NCBI GenBank assembly: GCA_003243975.1
Contig: QHBJ01000036.1
Location: forward strand, 1-50,534
Direction of reading: 5' to 3'
DNA length: 50,534 bases
Origin: Candidatus Meridianibacter frigidus
GTDB lineage: Bacteria > Vulcanimicrobiota > Vulcanimicrobiia > Vulcanimicrobiales > Vulcanimicrobiaceae
Below the pieces are notes generated by a model. It was not told the origin of the DNA, did no database searches, and saw only the letters and a program-made list of their open reading frames with translations. Of this stretch, positions 37,122-47,117 are shown piece after piece. The position numbers and the translations under genes are program-made. Positions within the stretch are counted from its first letter, which is position 1; every line of letters starts with the position of its first letter.

Positions 37122-38279
37122 ATGGCGCAGAATCGGTTGGACGTTCTCGATGGGTTGCGAGGGCTAGCGGTAGTTCTGGTTGTGTGGTTTCACATCTGGC
37201 AGATCTCGTGGTTGCCCGCCCCGATCGCGATTTTGCAGTTCATCCCGGAAACCGGGTTCATCGGGGTTCACCTGTTCTTTTTTCTCAGCGGCTTCGTCAT
37301 CGCGTATCCGTTCGTGCGGGCCGCCTTCGACCGTACGGAGCCGCCTGCGTGGGGCCACTTTGCGTACCGGCGGGCCATCAAGATCGTCCCTTCATACGTG
37401 CTCTCGATCGCGCTATGCTACGCGATCGGTTACCAACACCGCCAAAGCAGCGCTGGAGCGTTGGAGGACATCTTGAGTCATCTCTTCTTCGTCCACAATC
37501 TGTGGCCCGACACATATGGCGCGATCAACGGCGTGTTGTGGACGCTGGCAGTGGAAGTGCAGTTCTATTGCATCTTTCCAATTATTTGGCCGGCCTTTGC
37601 GCGCCGGCCCATCATCACGTTCCTCGGCCTAAATGTATTGGCAATCGCGTACCGGCTGCACGTACAATCCGCACCCGACGCCTCGCGCCTGATCGAACTC
37701 TTGCCCGGCTATTTGGATCTATTCGCATGCGGCATGATCGCGGCATACGCATACGTGCGGCTCCGCGCGAAGTCCGCCTACCCGGCCGTGCGAGTATCCG
37801 CCACCCTATTCGCGCTCGTGGGATTTGCGCTGCTCACTATCTTGATGGAGTCGCTTTTTTCCGTGCGTCACGCGCAAAGCGATTGGCCTTTGCACTGGGA
37901 AGCGGCCAACCGTACGTGGCTGGCATTCGCGTTCGCGTTTATCGCCCTCGCTTCGCTTTGCGCTGCTTCATGGTGGAAGCGCCTTCTGGCCAATCCGTTC
38001 CTCGTGTTCTTCTCCATCATTTCCTATAACCTATACATCTACCATCAACTCGTGGCACGCGAGTTGCTGTCGCTACGCATTCCAAGTTGGGCGGGCACAT
38101 CGCCGCAGTTCGATCACCATTGGCAGATATGGTATACCGCGATCGCCTTCCCGGCCACGATTGTTGTTGCTGCGATCGTGACCTATGGATTCGAACGGCC
38201 GCTGCTGCGAACCGAGCCGCAATTTTGGTTCCGTTACCTCGAACCGCTGTGGCAAAGGACGCGTTCCGCTGGGCGTTAA
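37122..38279 (+). CDS. acyltransferase 3 family membrane protein
   Basis: 385 aa with about ten membrane helices. LDGLRGLAVVLVVWFH (9-24) carries the catalytic His of AT3 proteins, then GVHLFFFLSGFVI and the RAIKIVPSYVLSIAL block. Such enzymes O-acylate cell-surface polysaccharide or peptidoglycan; substrate not readable. AGAGAGAGG lies before ATG. It heads a plus-strand run with the DUF3311/symporter pair. Confidence 0.9.
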   Translation: MAQNRLDVLDGLRGLAVVLVVWFHIWQISWLPAPIAILQFIPETGFIGVHLFFFLSGFVIAYPFVRAAFDRTEPPAWGHFAYRRAIKIVPSYVLSIALCYAIGYQHRQSSAGALEDILSHLFFVHNLWPDTYGAINGVLWTLAVEVQFYCIFPIIWPAFARRPIITFLGLNVLAIAYRLHVQSAPDASRLIELLPGYLDLFACGMIAAYAYVRLRAKSAYPAVRVSATLFALVGFALLTILMESLFSVRHAQSDWPLHWEAANRTWLAFAFAFIALASLCAASWWKRLLANPFLVFFSIISYNLYIYHQLVARELLSLRIPSWAGTSPQFDHHWQIWYTAIAFPATIVVAAIVTYGFERPLLRTEPQFWFRYLEPLWQRTRSAGR

Positions 38280-38291
38280 AAGGTGCCGGGA

Positions 38292-38489
38292 ATGAAGCAG
38301 CGGCGAGCGTGGTATTGGTTGCTCCTTCTGCCGTTCATTGCAACGCTATTTCCACCGTTGTATGCGCGTACCGATCCAGTGGTTGCCGGCTTTCCATTCT
38401 TTTATTGGTACCAACTGCTCTGGGTTGTCCTCGCAGCGCTCGTGGTTGGCTGCGTAATGGTGTTTGCGAAGGAACGCGACGATGTCTAG
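38292..38489 (+). CDS. DUF3311 small membrane protein
   Basis: 65 aa, two membrane helices (WYWLLLLPFIATLFPPLY; FYWYQLLWVVLAALVVGCVMV) with the family centre GFPFFYWYQ. ATG 38292 has AAAGG eight nt upstream; a GTG three codons earlier has none. DUF3311 proteins are regular upstream partners of sodium:solute symporters, and it overlaps that gene here. Confidence 0.88.
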   Translation: MKQRRAWYWLLLLPFIATLFPPLYARTDPVVAGFPFFYWYQLLWVVLAALVVGCVMVFAKERDDV

Positions 38490-39987
38490 CGGGACGATCA
38501 TCTTCGTCCTGCTCATCGCTACCGTGACCGTTATGGGCTTCGCAGCCGCGCGTTGGCGGCCCGGCAATCTGGCAAATCTCGATGAATGGGCACTTGGCGG
38601 CCGCGGCTTCGGAACGCTTGTCAGCTGGTTTCTGCTGGGCGGCGACCTCTATACGGCGTACACCTTCATCGCCGTTCCCGCGCTGGTTTACGGCGCCGGC
38701 GCACTCGGATTCTTTGCAGTGCCGTACACCACCATAGCATATCCATTTGTGTTCGTGGTCATGGCGCGCTTCTGGGTCGTTGCCAAGAATCGCGGCTACG
38801 TTACCGTCGCCGATTTTGTTCGCGACCGCTTCGGCGACCGCTGGCTTGAGGTTGCCGTTGCACTCACCGGCGTCTTAGCCGCCATGCCGTATATCGCGCT
38901 ACAACTCGTGGGCATGCAAGTCATCTTCGCGGAGATCGGCGGCGCGCAAGCGGTGGTCTTCGAACAAATCGCGTTGATCCTGGCGTTCGCCATCCTGGCG
39001 GCGTACACGTACACCAGCGGGTTACGCGCGCCTGCAATGATTGCATTCGTCAAGGATGCCCTTCTGTACGTCACGATCATCGCTGCGATCGTCATCATAC
39101 CCGCCAAATTGGGCGGATGGGCGCACATCTTTTCCACAGCGGCGCTATCCTTAAAAGCGCACAAGCCACCCGGATCGCTTGTCATAGCGCCGCACCAGTA
39201 CTTTGCGTATGCGGCGCTGGCATTCGGCTCGGCGATGTCGCTCTTTCTTTACCCCCACTCAATCACAAGTTTACTTAGCGCGAAGAGTAAGCGCGTCATT
39301 CAGAGAAACTCAGCGTTGTTGCCACTCTATTCGATCCTACTGGCTCTGCTGGCATTGCTGGGCTACTGCGCGCTGGCCGCCGGAATCAACGTCCCGGCAC
39401 CCTATAATCTGGCCATCCCGCGCTTATTCGAACGCTTCTTTCCGGACTGGTTTGTGGGAGTTGCTTTTGCGGCCATCGTGATCGGTGCACTCGTGCCGGC
39501 GGCGATCATGGCCATCGGCTCGGCCAATCTGTTCGTTAGCAACGTGCTTCGCGAGTTCTCGCCGCGTCGCCCGGCCGCAGAAACGCAGCAAGCGAAATGG
39601 CTCTGCTTGGCCATCTGCGCGGCAGCGCTCGCGTTCGTCCTGCTGGTACCGGTGCCGTATGCGATCAATTTTCAGCTGCTCGGTGGAGGCTGGATGCTCC
39701 AGGTTTTTCCATCCACCGCGCTCGCGCTCTACACGCGCTGGTTTCATCCCAAAGCGCTGCTGGCTGGATGGGCTTGCGGCATGATTGCGGCCACGTGGAT
39801 GGCGATCGCCGTCAACTATAAAACGCTCTTCCCCCTCCCGCTTCCCGGTGGGGGGACGCTCATCGGATTCATCGCCTTTTACGCAGTGGTGGTGAACTTT
39901 GCAGTCAGCATCGCGTTGACGCCGATCTTCAATGGGTTGCGCTTCGCGCGCGGCGTCGATTGCACTGCGGCGGCCGATTACGCATGA
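38482..39987 (+). CDS. sodium:solute symporter family protein
   Basis: 501 aa, about 13 membrane helices, LeuT-like fold. WALGGRGFGTLVSWFLLGGDLYTAYTFI (key residues G, S, D) is the SSS TM1-TM2 signature, and LFLYPHSITSLLSAKSKRVIQRN matches the TM8 region, the class of the monocarboxylate/acetate/pantothenate carriers. Substrate not readable. ATG 38482 lies inside the DUF3311 gene, AAGGAA upstream. A paralogue begins at 50358. Confidence 0.88.
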   Translation: MSSGTIIFVLLIATVTVMGFAAARWRPGNLANLDEWALGGRGFGTLVSWFLLGGDLYTAYTFIAVPALVYGAGALGFFAVPYTTIAYPFVFVVMARFWVVAKNRGYVTVADFVRDRFGDRWLEVAVALTGVLAAMPYIALQLVGMQVIFAEIGGAQAVVFEQIALILAFAILAAYTYTSGLRAPAMIAFVKDALLYVTIIAAIVIIPAKLGGWAHIFSTAALSLKAHKPPGSLVIAPHQYFAYAALAFGSAMSLFLYPHSITSLLSAKSKRVIQRNSALLPLYSILLALLALLGYCALAAGINVPAPYNLAIPRLFERFFPDWFVGVAFAAIVIGALVPAAIMAIGSANLFVSNVLREFSPRRPAAETQQAKWLCLAICAAALAFVLLVPVPYAINFQLLGGGWMLQVFPSTALALYTRWFHPKALLAGWACGMIAATWMAIAVNYKTLFPLPLPGGGTLIGFIAFYAVVVNFAVSIALTPIFNGLRFARGVDCTAAADYA

Positions 39988-40379
39988 CCAAGATCTTGCA
40001 GCCGGGGGGCTGGTGGCAGCCGCAGGGCTACTCAAATGGCGTTCTGGCGACAGGACGATACATTGCGGTCGCGGGGCAGATCGGATGGAACGAAGCCGGC
40101 GATTTGGTCGCCGACGACTTCGTCAGTCAGGCGGCCCAAGCGCTACGAAACATCGTCGCCGTCGTGGCCGAGGGCGGAGGAAAGCCCGAACACATCGTGC
40201 GGCTCACGTGGTATGTCACCGACAAGCTCGCTTACAGCAACAACAGCAAGGAACTCGGCGAGCGATACCGTGAAATCATGGGCGCGCACTACCCGGCCAT
40301 GACGCTCATCGAAGTAAAATCCTTGCTGGAGGATGAGGCCGTAGTCGAAATTGAAGCGACGGCAATCGTCCCGGAGTAG
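39984..40379 (+). CDS. RidA/YjgF-family protein lacking the catalytic Arg
   Basis: 131 aa from ATG 39984, overlapping the symporter stop (ATGA). Rid fold by YSNGVLATGRYIAVAGQIGW and the C-terminal EDEAVVEIEATAIVPE. At the position of the imine-hydrolysing Arg105 of E. coli RidA (PARSCVEV), this protein reads PAMTLIEV, so it is probably a Rid-like subgroup with another reaction. It lies next to the anthranilate-CoA cluster, whose intermediates include an enamine; a link is inference. Confidence 0.85.
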   Translation: MTKILQPGGWWQPQGYSNGVLATGRYIAVAGQIGWNEAGDLVADDFVSQAAQALRNIVAVVAEGGGKPEHIVRLTWYVTDKLAYSNNSKELGERYREIMGAHYPAMTLIEVKSLLEDEAVVEIEATAIVPE

Positions 40380-40406
40380 GACCTGCAGTCACAATGCTGG
40401 CCCGTC

Positions 40407-40483
40407 TCGACAAGCTCGAACTGACAAATGAGCACTGAGCTCTGCTCGAACCGAAGCCAGCAGTCTCAGTTCGAGCTTGTCGA
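40407..40483. repeat. 18-bp inverted repeat between convergent genes
   Basis: TCGACAAGCTCGAACTGA (40407-40424) is repeated inverted at 40466-40483 without mismatch, 41 nt apart. Each arm also contains TTCGA/TCGAA-type symmetry. It fills the 112-nt convergent gap, so it could stop both transcripts as RNA, or be a dispersed intergenic repeat of the TTCGACAAGCTC kind seen in many bacterial genomes. No gene is seen in the gap. Confidence 0.75.
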
Positions 40484-40491
40484 ACGCACAA

Positions 40492-42117
40492 TTATTGCGG
40501 CTTCTCGACTTCTTTATTGCGTAGCACGAAGCGCTGCAGTTTGCCGGTTTCCGTGCGTGGAAGTTCCCTCACGAATTCGATTTCGCGCGGGCATTTGAAT
40601 GTTGCTAGCTTGGTCTTCACGAAATCCTGCAGCGCAAGCACTTCATCGAGGTCATCGTTGCAGCCATGGTTCAACACCACGAACGCTTTGACCATGTTCG
40701 TGTGGCGCGCCGGGTCGGGCTTGGCAACGACAGCGCATTCCTTGACATCCGGGTGGGCCAAGAGCGCTTCCTCAACCTCGGGGCCGGAGATGTTGTACCC
40801 GGCTGCAACGATCATGTCGTCCAGGCGCGCCACGTACCAAAAATATCCGTCTTCGTCCATCCGGTAGGCATCGCCCGGAAAATTCCAGCCATTCTGTACG
40901 TACTGCAGTTGACGTTCGTCATTGAGATAACGGCAGCCGGTTGGGCCACGTACGGCAAGGCGGCCAATCATTCCGGGCCGGACCTCTTTGCCGTTGTCGT
41001 CGACAACGCGGGCCTGATATCCAGGAACCGCCTTCCCGGTTGACCCGGGGCGTATCTCATCCTCGCGCGCGGAGATGTAGATATGCAGCATCTCGGTGCC
41101 GCCGATACCGTCGATAATTTTCACGCCGGTCGCCGCTAGAAACGCGTCATAGACGGGAAGCGGCAGCGTTTCGCCGGCCGAAACGCACGTGCGCAAACGC
41201 GATAGATCGAAACGATCTGCCATGCCGGCCATCGTCCGGAACGCGACCGGCGCCGTGAAGACTACGCTCACGCCTTGTTCGGCGCTGGTTTGCATCAGCA
41301 GTTCCGGTGTCGCCTTCTCCAAGAGTAGCGTGGCAGCGCCAGCATCCATCGGAAAGAGTAGCAGGCCGCCCAACCCGAACGTAAACCCAAGCGGGGGGCT
41401 GCCGCAGAAAAGATCTTCTGGCGTGGCGCGCAGGCACGACTTGGCGAATGTATCGCACACCGCCAGGACATCCCGGTGAAAGTGCATCGTCGCCTTTGCT
41501 TTTCCGGTGGTGCCGGAGGTAAAGGCAATAAGCGCAACGTCTTCTGCGGCGCTCTCGACATTCTTGAACGCGGAGGGTTTCGATTCCATCGCCGCTTCGA
41601 GTCCATCTGCCGATTCGTCACCGAAGTATTTAGTCGTAAAACCAGCAAGGCCGGATACGCCCGCATCCAAAGCATCGGCCAGGCGGAGATCGCACAACGC
41701 GTGATGCACGCTGGCCTTCTCGACGATGTGCTTCAATTCGGTTTCCCGATACAGGGGCATCGCCGTAATAGCAATCGCGCCTGCCTTCATGACGGCGAAC
41801 CAGCAAGCCGCCAGCATCGGGCCGTTAAAACCGCGCAACAAGACTCGGTTGCCGGGAACGATTCCAAGATCGTCGACCAGCACAGCAGCAATCTGATTAG
41901 CTTTGGTTTGCAGCTGCTCGTACGTCCACTCTCCGCCCGGCCACACGATCGCGCGCCGGTTTCCGTCCTCCTCTGCGATATGACGGTCGAGCAAGCGCGT
42001 CGCGCAGTTCATCTTTTCGGGGTAGTGCAACTCCGGAAAATCAAAGATAAGATCGGGCCACTGATCGCGGGGCGGAAGGTGCGAGCGCGCAAAAAGATCG
42101 ACGTGCGCAGTGTACAC
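40492..42117 (-). CDS. 2-aminobenzoate (benzoate-type) CoA ligase
   Basis: 541 aa AMP-forming ligase. Visible: P-loop FTSGTTGKAKATMHFHRD, GIGGTEMLHIYISA as in benzoate/aminobenzoate ligases, AGYNISGPEVEEALL hinge region, and the C-terminal lysine in RTETGKLQRF. It activates an aromatic acid with ATP and CoA. 2-Aminobenzoate is the best guess because the 2-aminobenzoyl-CoA monooxygenase/reductase-type gene is in the same run. GTG start directly after the dehydrogenase stop, AGGGG upstream. Confidence 0.85.
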   Translation of the reverse strand: MYTAHVDLFARSHLPPRDQWPDLIFDFPELHYPEKMNCATRLLDRHIAEEDGNRRAIVWPGGEWTYEQLQTKANQIAAVLVDDLGIVPGNRVLLRGFNGPMLAACWFAVMKAGAIAITAMPLYRETELKHIVEKASVHHALCDLRLADALDAGVSGLAGFTTKYFGDESADGLEAAMESKPSAFKNVESAAEDVALIAFTSGTTGKAKATMHFHRDVLAVCDTFAKSCLRATPEDLFCGSPPLGFTFGLGGLLLFPMDAGAATLLLEKATPELLMQTSAEQGVSVVFTAPVAFRTMAGMADRFDLSRLRTCVSAGETLPLPVYDAFLAATGVKIIDGIGGTEMLHIYISAREDEIRPGSTGKAVPGYQARVVDDNGKEVRPGMIGRLAVRGPTGCRYLNDERQLQYVQNGWNFPGDAYRMDEDGYFWYVARLDDMIVAAGYNISGPEVEEALLAHPDVKECAVVAKPDPARHTNMVKAFVVLNHGCNDDLDEVLALQDFVKTKLATFKCPREIEFVRELPRTETGKLQRFVLRNKEVEKPQ

Positions 42118-43278
42118 TTACGTCGCCCCTTGCAGCACGTGCCGCGCGATGACGATTTGCTGGATCTCGCTCGCACCCTCATAGATGCGTAGCGCACGGA
42201 TTTCGCGGTACAACCGCTCGACAACCTCGCCGCGCGTCACGCCGCGGCCGCCAAAGAGCTGCACGGCATCATCGATGCAACGCTGTGCAGCTTCGGTTGC
42301 ATACCATTTGGCCATCGCCGCCTCTTTGGTGATGCGGTCAGCGCCCTGATCCTTGGCAAAGGCGGCCCGATACACAAGTAGTGCGCTAGCATCGATCTCG
42401 GTTGCCATGCTTGCAATCTTCGCCTGCGTCATTTGCAGCGCCGAGAGGGGTGCGCCAAACAGCTTGCGCGAGAGCACGTGCGCGGTGCTCTCGTCGAAGG
42501 CACGCTGGGCGAAGCCGAGCGCCGCCGCTCCAACCGTGCAACGAAAGCGATCCAGGGTCGCCATGGCGATCTTAAAGCCGTCTCCTTCCGAGCCGAGCCG
42601 GCCGGAAACCGGGATGCGACAGTTCGTAAAGTGCACGGTAGCGAGCGGATGCGGCGCAGTGGTTTCGATGCGTTCGGTGATATGGATGCCTTCCGTCGTG
42701 CTGTCGACCACGAAGGCGCTCAAGCCGCGCGGTCCTGCTTCACCGGTCCGCGCAAAGAGAATGTAGAAATCGGCGATGGTCCCGTTCGATATCCAGGTCT
42801 TTTCGCCTGAGAGCAGATACTCGTCGCCCTGAAGCGTTGCAGAGGTCGTAAGCGCACCCACATCGGAGCCGGCCTCCTTCTCCGAAAGCGCAAACGCCGC
42901 GATGAGCTTTCCGCTTCCCACCCCAGGGAGGTAGCGCTGTTTAAGTTCGGGTGATCCGAAGAAGCTGATCGGCGCGCTGCCAAGTCCCTGCATGGCAAAA
43001 GCGAACTCGGCCAGACCGTCGCGGTACGCTAAGGTTTGACGCGCAAGGCAGAGCGTGCGCACATCCAGGGGCCGCTCGGCGCCGCCAAATGGTATGGGAA
43101 TACAATAACGTAGCCATCCCGCGTCGCCCAGTCGTTCGACCCAACGCCGGCAGGCCGCATCGACGTCTTCTTCGCTGGCGGGTACGGACTGGCAACCGAT
43201 CCATTCCTCAAGCTCGCACTGAAACGCACTATGCCGCGCATCAAAGAAAGGCCAGCGCAAGAACGATGGGTCCTTCAA
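42118..43278 (-). CDS. acyl-CoA dehydrogenase
   Basis: 386 aa. [14 protein letters not shown] and [15 protein letters not shown] are the FAD/substrate motifs; the C-terminus [17 protein letters not shown] holds the catalytic Glu position. Start TTG 43278 ([19 protein letters not shown]) has GGGGA upstream and lies one nt after the hydratase stop; a longer frame exists but overlaps it. It probably oxidises a ring-derived acyl-CoA in the aminobenzoate path. Confidence 0.88.
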   Translation of the reverse strand: MKDPSFLRWPFFDARHSAFQCELEEWIGCQSVPASEEDVDAACRRWVERLGDAGWLRYCIPIPFGGAERPLDVRTLCLARQTLAYRDGLAEFAFAMQGLGSAPISFFGSPELKQRYLPGVGSGKLIAAFALSEKEAGSDVGALTTSATLQGDEYLLSGEKTWISNGTIADFYILFARTGEAGPRGLSAFVVDSTTEGIHITERIETTAPHPLATVHFTNCRIPVSGRLGSEGDGFKIAMATLDRFRCTVGAAALGFAQRAFDESTAHVLSRKLFGAPLSALQMTQAKIASMATEIDASALLVYRAAFAKDQGADRITKEAAMAKWYATEAAQRCIDDAVQLFGGRGVTRGEVVERLYREIRALRIYEGASEIQQIVIARHVLQGAT

Positions 43279-43279
43279 A

Positions 43280-44068
43280 CTAATCCCCGGCGAAAACCGG
43301 TTGCTCGCCGCGCACGAATGCCTGGTACGCGCGCTTGAAGTCGTTGCTGAGCATGAGCTGGGCCTGCGCCTCGGCTTCCGCATCGATGGCGAAATCCAAC
43401 CCCATCTCCCACTCATGGTGCAGCATGCGTTTGGTCATCGCGTGCGCGAGGGTCGGGCCTGCTGCCAAATGGTGCGCCGTTTGCATGGCGGCCTGCAGAA
43501 CGCGATCGCCGGGGTGCACCTCGTTGTAAAATCCCCATGCGAGCGCCTCTTGAGCCGACATCGAGCGACCCGTGTAGAGCAGTTCTGCCGCCCGGCCAAG
43601 CCCAATCATACGCGGCAGCATCGCACATGCGCCCATATCGCAGCCACCCAGCCCGACCCGCGTAAAAAGGAAGGCGACTTTACTCTTCGGAGTGCCGTAT
43701 CGCAAGTCGGACGCCATCGCCAGAATTGCGCCCGCGCCCACGCAGATTCCGTCAATGGCCGCAACGATCGGTTGAGGGCAAGCGCGCATCGCCTTGACCA
43801 GGTTGCCGGTCATTTGCGTGAACTCAAGCAGTTGGGAATACGACATCGCAGTAAGCGGACCGATGATTTCACGCACGTCGCCGCCTGAAGAAAAATTACC
43901 GCCGGCTCCCGTTAAGACGACCACTCTCGTCGTCTTATCAATGCTGAGCGCCCGAAAACGGTCGCGCAAGGCCGCATACGACTCGAACGATAGTGGGTTC
44001 TTGCGCTCGGGGCGGTCGAGCGTCACCACCGCTATCTTGCCTTGCGTTTCCCAGCGGTAATCGCTCAC
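43280..44068 (-). CDS. enoyl-CoA hydratase/isomerase family protein with an altered active site
   Basis: 262 aa crotonase fold. Oxyanion motifs NFSSGGDV and [22 protein letters not shown] are present. The region that holds Glu144 in rat hydratase (FG.PE..LG) reads [21 protein letters not shown], so that Glu is missing, while the second Glu (GRAAELL) is kept. This variant suggests isomerase, hydrolase or ring-opening chemistry. Start GTG 44068 overlaps the SDR stop (GTGA) with GGAGG upstream. Confidence 0.87.
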   Translation of the reverse strand: MSDYRWETQGKIAVVTLDRPERKNPLSFESYAALRDRFRALSIDKTTRVVVLTGAGGNFSSGGDVREIIGPLTAMSYSQLLEFTQMTGNLVKAMRACPQPIVAAIDGICVGAGAILAMASDLRYGTPKSKVAFLFTRVGLGGCDMGACAMLPRMIGLGRAAELLYTGRSMSAQEALAWGFYNEVHPGDRVLQAAMQTAHHLAAGPTLAHAMTKRMLHHEWEMGLDFAIDAEAEAQAQLMLSNDFKRAYQAFVRGEQPVFAGD

Positions 44069-44799
44069 GCCACCTCCTCGCCCGGTAAGATCAGGCACTC
44101 CCCGTTTCGATCGGACACGCAAAGCTCCACGACGCTTTGCGCCACTTCACGCGGGGCAACGAGCCGGCCTTGCGGATTGCTAGACGCTAAGTACGCCTTG
44201 GCTTCCTCGGCACTCTTTCCGGTCTTGCCCACGATGTTCTCTATTGCGCGTTCCAACATATCCGTTTCCGTGTATCCGGGACAGAGTGCATTGACCGTAA
44301 TGCCGTCGGCGCCTAACTCTTGTGCCAGAGCGCGCGTGAGCCCCACGACGCCGTGTTTCGATGCACTGTATGCACTTAAATAAGGAGCTCCATAGAGTCC
44401 CGCAATACTGGCAACCTGAACGATTCGGCCGTACCCGGCGGTTCGCATGTCGGCAACGACATTCTTGATGCACAGGAACGTGCCGGTAAGATTGATTCCC
44501 AAGGTCTCATCCCACAACTCGCGCGTCGTGCGCTCGATCGGTGCCGAGCGTGCGAGGCCGGAATTGTTGATCAAAATCGAGACCGATCCATTTTTCGCAC
44601 GCGCTCTTGCAAAGGCGCTCTGCAAAGCTGCTTCATCGAGCATGTCTGCGTCGAAAGCAGCAAAGGGCGTCTTCACACCGCTGGCGGTCCGGCTAATAAT
44701 AGAAACAGTCGCGCCGGCATCACTCAACGCATCCGCGACGGCACGGCCAATGCCCCGATTTCCGCCGGTAACCACCGCATGCTTTCCTTTGATGCTCAT
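44065..44799 (-). CDS. SDR family oxidoreductase
   Basis: 244 aa. [10 protein letters not shown] (11-20), INNSG, and the catalytic triad S131, Y144, K148 (YSASK). FabG/3-hydroxyacyl-CoA dehydrogenase-like. ATG 44799 overlaps the monooxygenase stop (ATGA). Likely reduces or oxidises a CoA-bound alcohol/ketone in the ring-cleavage path. Confidence 0.9.
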   Translation of the reverse strand: MSIKGKHAVVTGGNRGIGRAVADALSDAGATVSIISRTASGVKTPFAAFDADMLDEAALQSAFARARAKNGSVSILINNSGLARSAPIERTTRELWDETLGINLTGTFLCIKNVVADMRTAGYGRIVQVASIAGLYGAPYLSAYSASKHGVVGLTRALAQELGADGITVNALCPGYTETDMLERAIENIVGKTGKSAEEAKAYLASSNPQGRLVAPREVAQSVVELCVSDRNGECLILPGEEVA

Positions 44800-47117
44800 A
44801 TGTTTGCCGAAGCGATTTCCGCGGCGCGGGCGAGGTTTCGCTCGTATTGAGACTTTCCGACCAAGTATTGATTCGGCCACCATTGATTCAAATAGCCGAG
44901 TTGGGCGGCGGCGTGCAACGTCCAAGCGGGATCCGCCAGATGCGGACGCGCGAGGGCACAAAGATCGGCGCGTCCGGCGGCAATAATGCTGTTGACGTGG
45001 TCCGGCTCGAAGATGTTGCCCACCGCCATGGTGGCGATCCCGACTTCGTTGCGAATTCGGTCGGCGTAGGGCGTCTGGTACATGCGTCCATACACGGGCT
45101 CGGCTTCGCGCGATGTCTGGCCGGTCGAAACGTCGATGAGGTCAGCGCCGGCGCGCTGAAATGCGCGCGCAATTTCGACCGAATCATCTCCCGAGATTCC
45201 GCCCTCCACCCAGTCCGTGGCGGAAATGCGTACCGACATCGGCTTCTGACTGGGCCAAATCGCCCGCATGGCTGCAAAGATCTCGAGGGGATAGCGCAAA
45301 CGGTTCTCAAGCGAACCGCCGTACTCGTCGGTACGCCGGTTCATGAGCGGTGTAATGAAGCTGGACAAGAGATACCCGTGGGCGCAGTGTAGCTCCAGCA
45401 TGTCGAAACCGGCTGCAATTCCAAAATGGGTAGCGCGCTCGAACTGTCGCAGTATCTCTAGCATGCCGGAGCGCGTGAGTGCGCGCGGTGTTTGGTTCTG
45501 CGGGCCGTAGGGAATCGAGGAGGGCCCCACTACCTCCCAGTTGCCGCTTTCAAGCGGTTCGTCGATGCCCTCCCACATCAGTTTCGTAGAACCCTTAGGG
45601 CCGGAGTGCCCCACCTGCAAGCATATCTTGGCAGGTGAGTGCTGATGCACGAAATCGACGATGCGCGCGTATGCCCGCATTTGGTCTTCATTATAGAGGC
45701 CGGTGCAGCCGTATGTGATGCGGCCTTCGGGCGAAACGCAGGTCATCTCGGTGTAAAGCAAACCGGCGCCGCCGAGGGCGCGGCTACCCAAATGCACGAG
45801 ATGAAACTCGGTGGGTATACCGTCGACCGCGCTGTACATATCCATGGGCGAGATGACAACGCGGTTGCGCAAATCGAGTTCGCGCAAACGAAAGGGCGTG
45901 AACATCGGCGGTACGGCCGTTCCCGGCTGGTGCCCTCGCGAGGGTCGCGAACCGTTCGCAGCCGAGCGCGCGAGCCACAATTCCATTCGCTCGACATAGC
46001 CCTTATCGCGCAGCCGCAGATTCTCGTGACTGATGCGCTGGCTGCGGGTCAGCAGACTATAGGCGAACTGCTCGGGCGGGAGTCCCGCGTAGCGGGCCAC
46101 GTTCTCGAACCACTCCGTGCTATTGCGAGCAGCGTTCTGAAGCTTGAGGACCTCAATGCGCCGCTGCGCCTCGTACGTCGCGAATGCCTGCCTGGGTGTG
46201 GGCTCACTTTGTAGCGCATCGCAGAGCCCGATCGCATCCTCCAGCGCCAGCTTGGTGCCGGAGCCCACCGAAAAGTGCGCCGTGTGTGCCGCGTCGCCCA
46301 GCAGCGCGATATTCTCGTGCGTCCAATGTCGGTTGCTCACGCGGTTGAAGTTAATCCAATCGCTCCCGCGCAGATGGGCTGAGTTGGCCATCAGGCGATG
46401 GCCGGCCAGTTGCTTGGAAAAAAGCTGTTCACAGAAGGCCAGCGTCGCCGCTGTGTCGGCTCGTTCGAGTCCGGCCGCCTTCCACGTTTCCTCCCGGCAC
46501 TCCACGATGAACGTGCTGGTGTCTTGATCGAAGCGATAGGCGTGAACGGTGAACCACCCCCACTGTGTCGGCTCGAAGTAGAACGTAAAGGCGTCGAAGG
46601 GTTTGTCGGTGCCCAGCCACACGAACTTGCACTTGCGACGGTCAATGTCGGGCTTAAAATGCGCCGCGCCGAGCGCGCGAATCCGGCTGTTGGCGCCGTC
46701 GGCCGCGACCGAGATATCGGCATCGCGAATCTGCTGCAAGTCCGTGACCTCGCATTGGAAGTTCAGGTCGACCCCGAGCGCCTGCGCGCGTCGCTGAAGG
46801 ATCTGCAGCAGCCGTTTGCGCGCAATACCCGCGAATCCGTGGCCGCCCGAGGTAATGACGCGTCCACCAAAGTGCACGTCGATGTCGTCCCAATGGGCAA
46901 AGCTCGCCACGATCTCATCATGGGTCTGAGCGTCGCGTGCGCGGAGATTGCCAAGCGTCTGATCGGAAAAAACCACGCCCCAGCCAAAGGTATCGTCGGC
47001 TCGATTGCGCTCGAATAGGCGTACACGTGCGCGCGCGTCGGCGTTCTTAAGCAAGATCGAGAGGTACAGACCCGCCGGTCCTCCACCGGCGATGTTGACT
47101 GATAAGGGCTGGCTCAA
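44796..47117 (-). CDS. bifunctional 2-aminobenzoyl-CoA monooxygenase/reductase (salicylyl-CoA 5-hydroxylase type)
   Basis: 773 aa, two flavin domains in one chain. Residues 1-~390 are a FAD aromatic hydroxylase ([18 protein letters not shown] at 7-24; [22 protein letters not shown]). Residues ~405-773 are an old-yellow-enzyme (beta/alpha)8 NADH:flavin reductase ([61 protein letters not shown]). This domain pair and ~85 kDa size match the Azoarcus evansii enzyme that hydroxylates and reduces anthraniloyl-CoA. Start TTG 47117 (TTGA overlap with the exonuclease stop) has GGAG six nt upstream. Confidence 0.88.
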   Translation of the reverse strand: MSQPLSVNIAGGGPAGLYLSILLKNADARARVRLFERNRADDTFGWGVVFSDQTLGNLRARDAQTHDEIVASFAHWDDIDVHFGGRVITSGGHGFAGIARKRLLQILQRRAQALGVDLNFQCEVTDLQQIRDADISVAADGANSRIRALGAAHFKPDIDRRKCKFVWLGTDKPFDAFTFYFEPTQWGWFTVHAYRFDQDTSTFIVECREETWKAAGLERADTAATLAFCEQLFSKQLAGHRLMANSAHLRGSDWINFNRVSNRHWTHENIALLGDAAHTAHFSVGSGTKLALEDAIGLCDALQSEPTPRQAFATYEAQRRIEVLKLQNAARNSTEWFENVARYAGLPPEQFAYSLLTRSQRISHENLRLRDKGYVERMELWLARSAANGSRPSRGHQPGTAVPPMFTPFRLRELDLRNRVVISPMDMYSAVDGIPTEFHLVHLGSRALGGAGLLYTEMTCVSPEGRITYGCTGLYNEDQMRAYARIVDFVHQHSPAKICLQVGHSGPKGSTKLMWEGIDEPLESGNWEVVGPSSIPYGPQNQTPRALTRSGMLEILRQFERATHFGIAAGFDMLELHCAHGYLLSSFITPLMNRRTDEYGGSLENRLRYPLEIFAAMRAIWPSQKPMSVRISATDWVEGGISGDDSVEIARAFQRAGADLIDVSTGQTSREAEPVYGRMYQTPYADRIRNEVGIATMAVGNIFEPDHVNSIIAAGRADLCALARPHLADPAWTLHAAAQLGYLNQWWPNQYLVGKSQYERNLARAAEIASANI

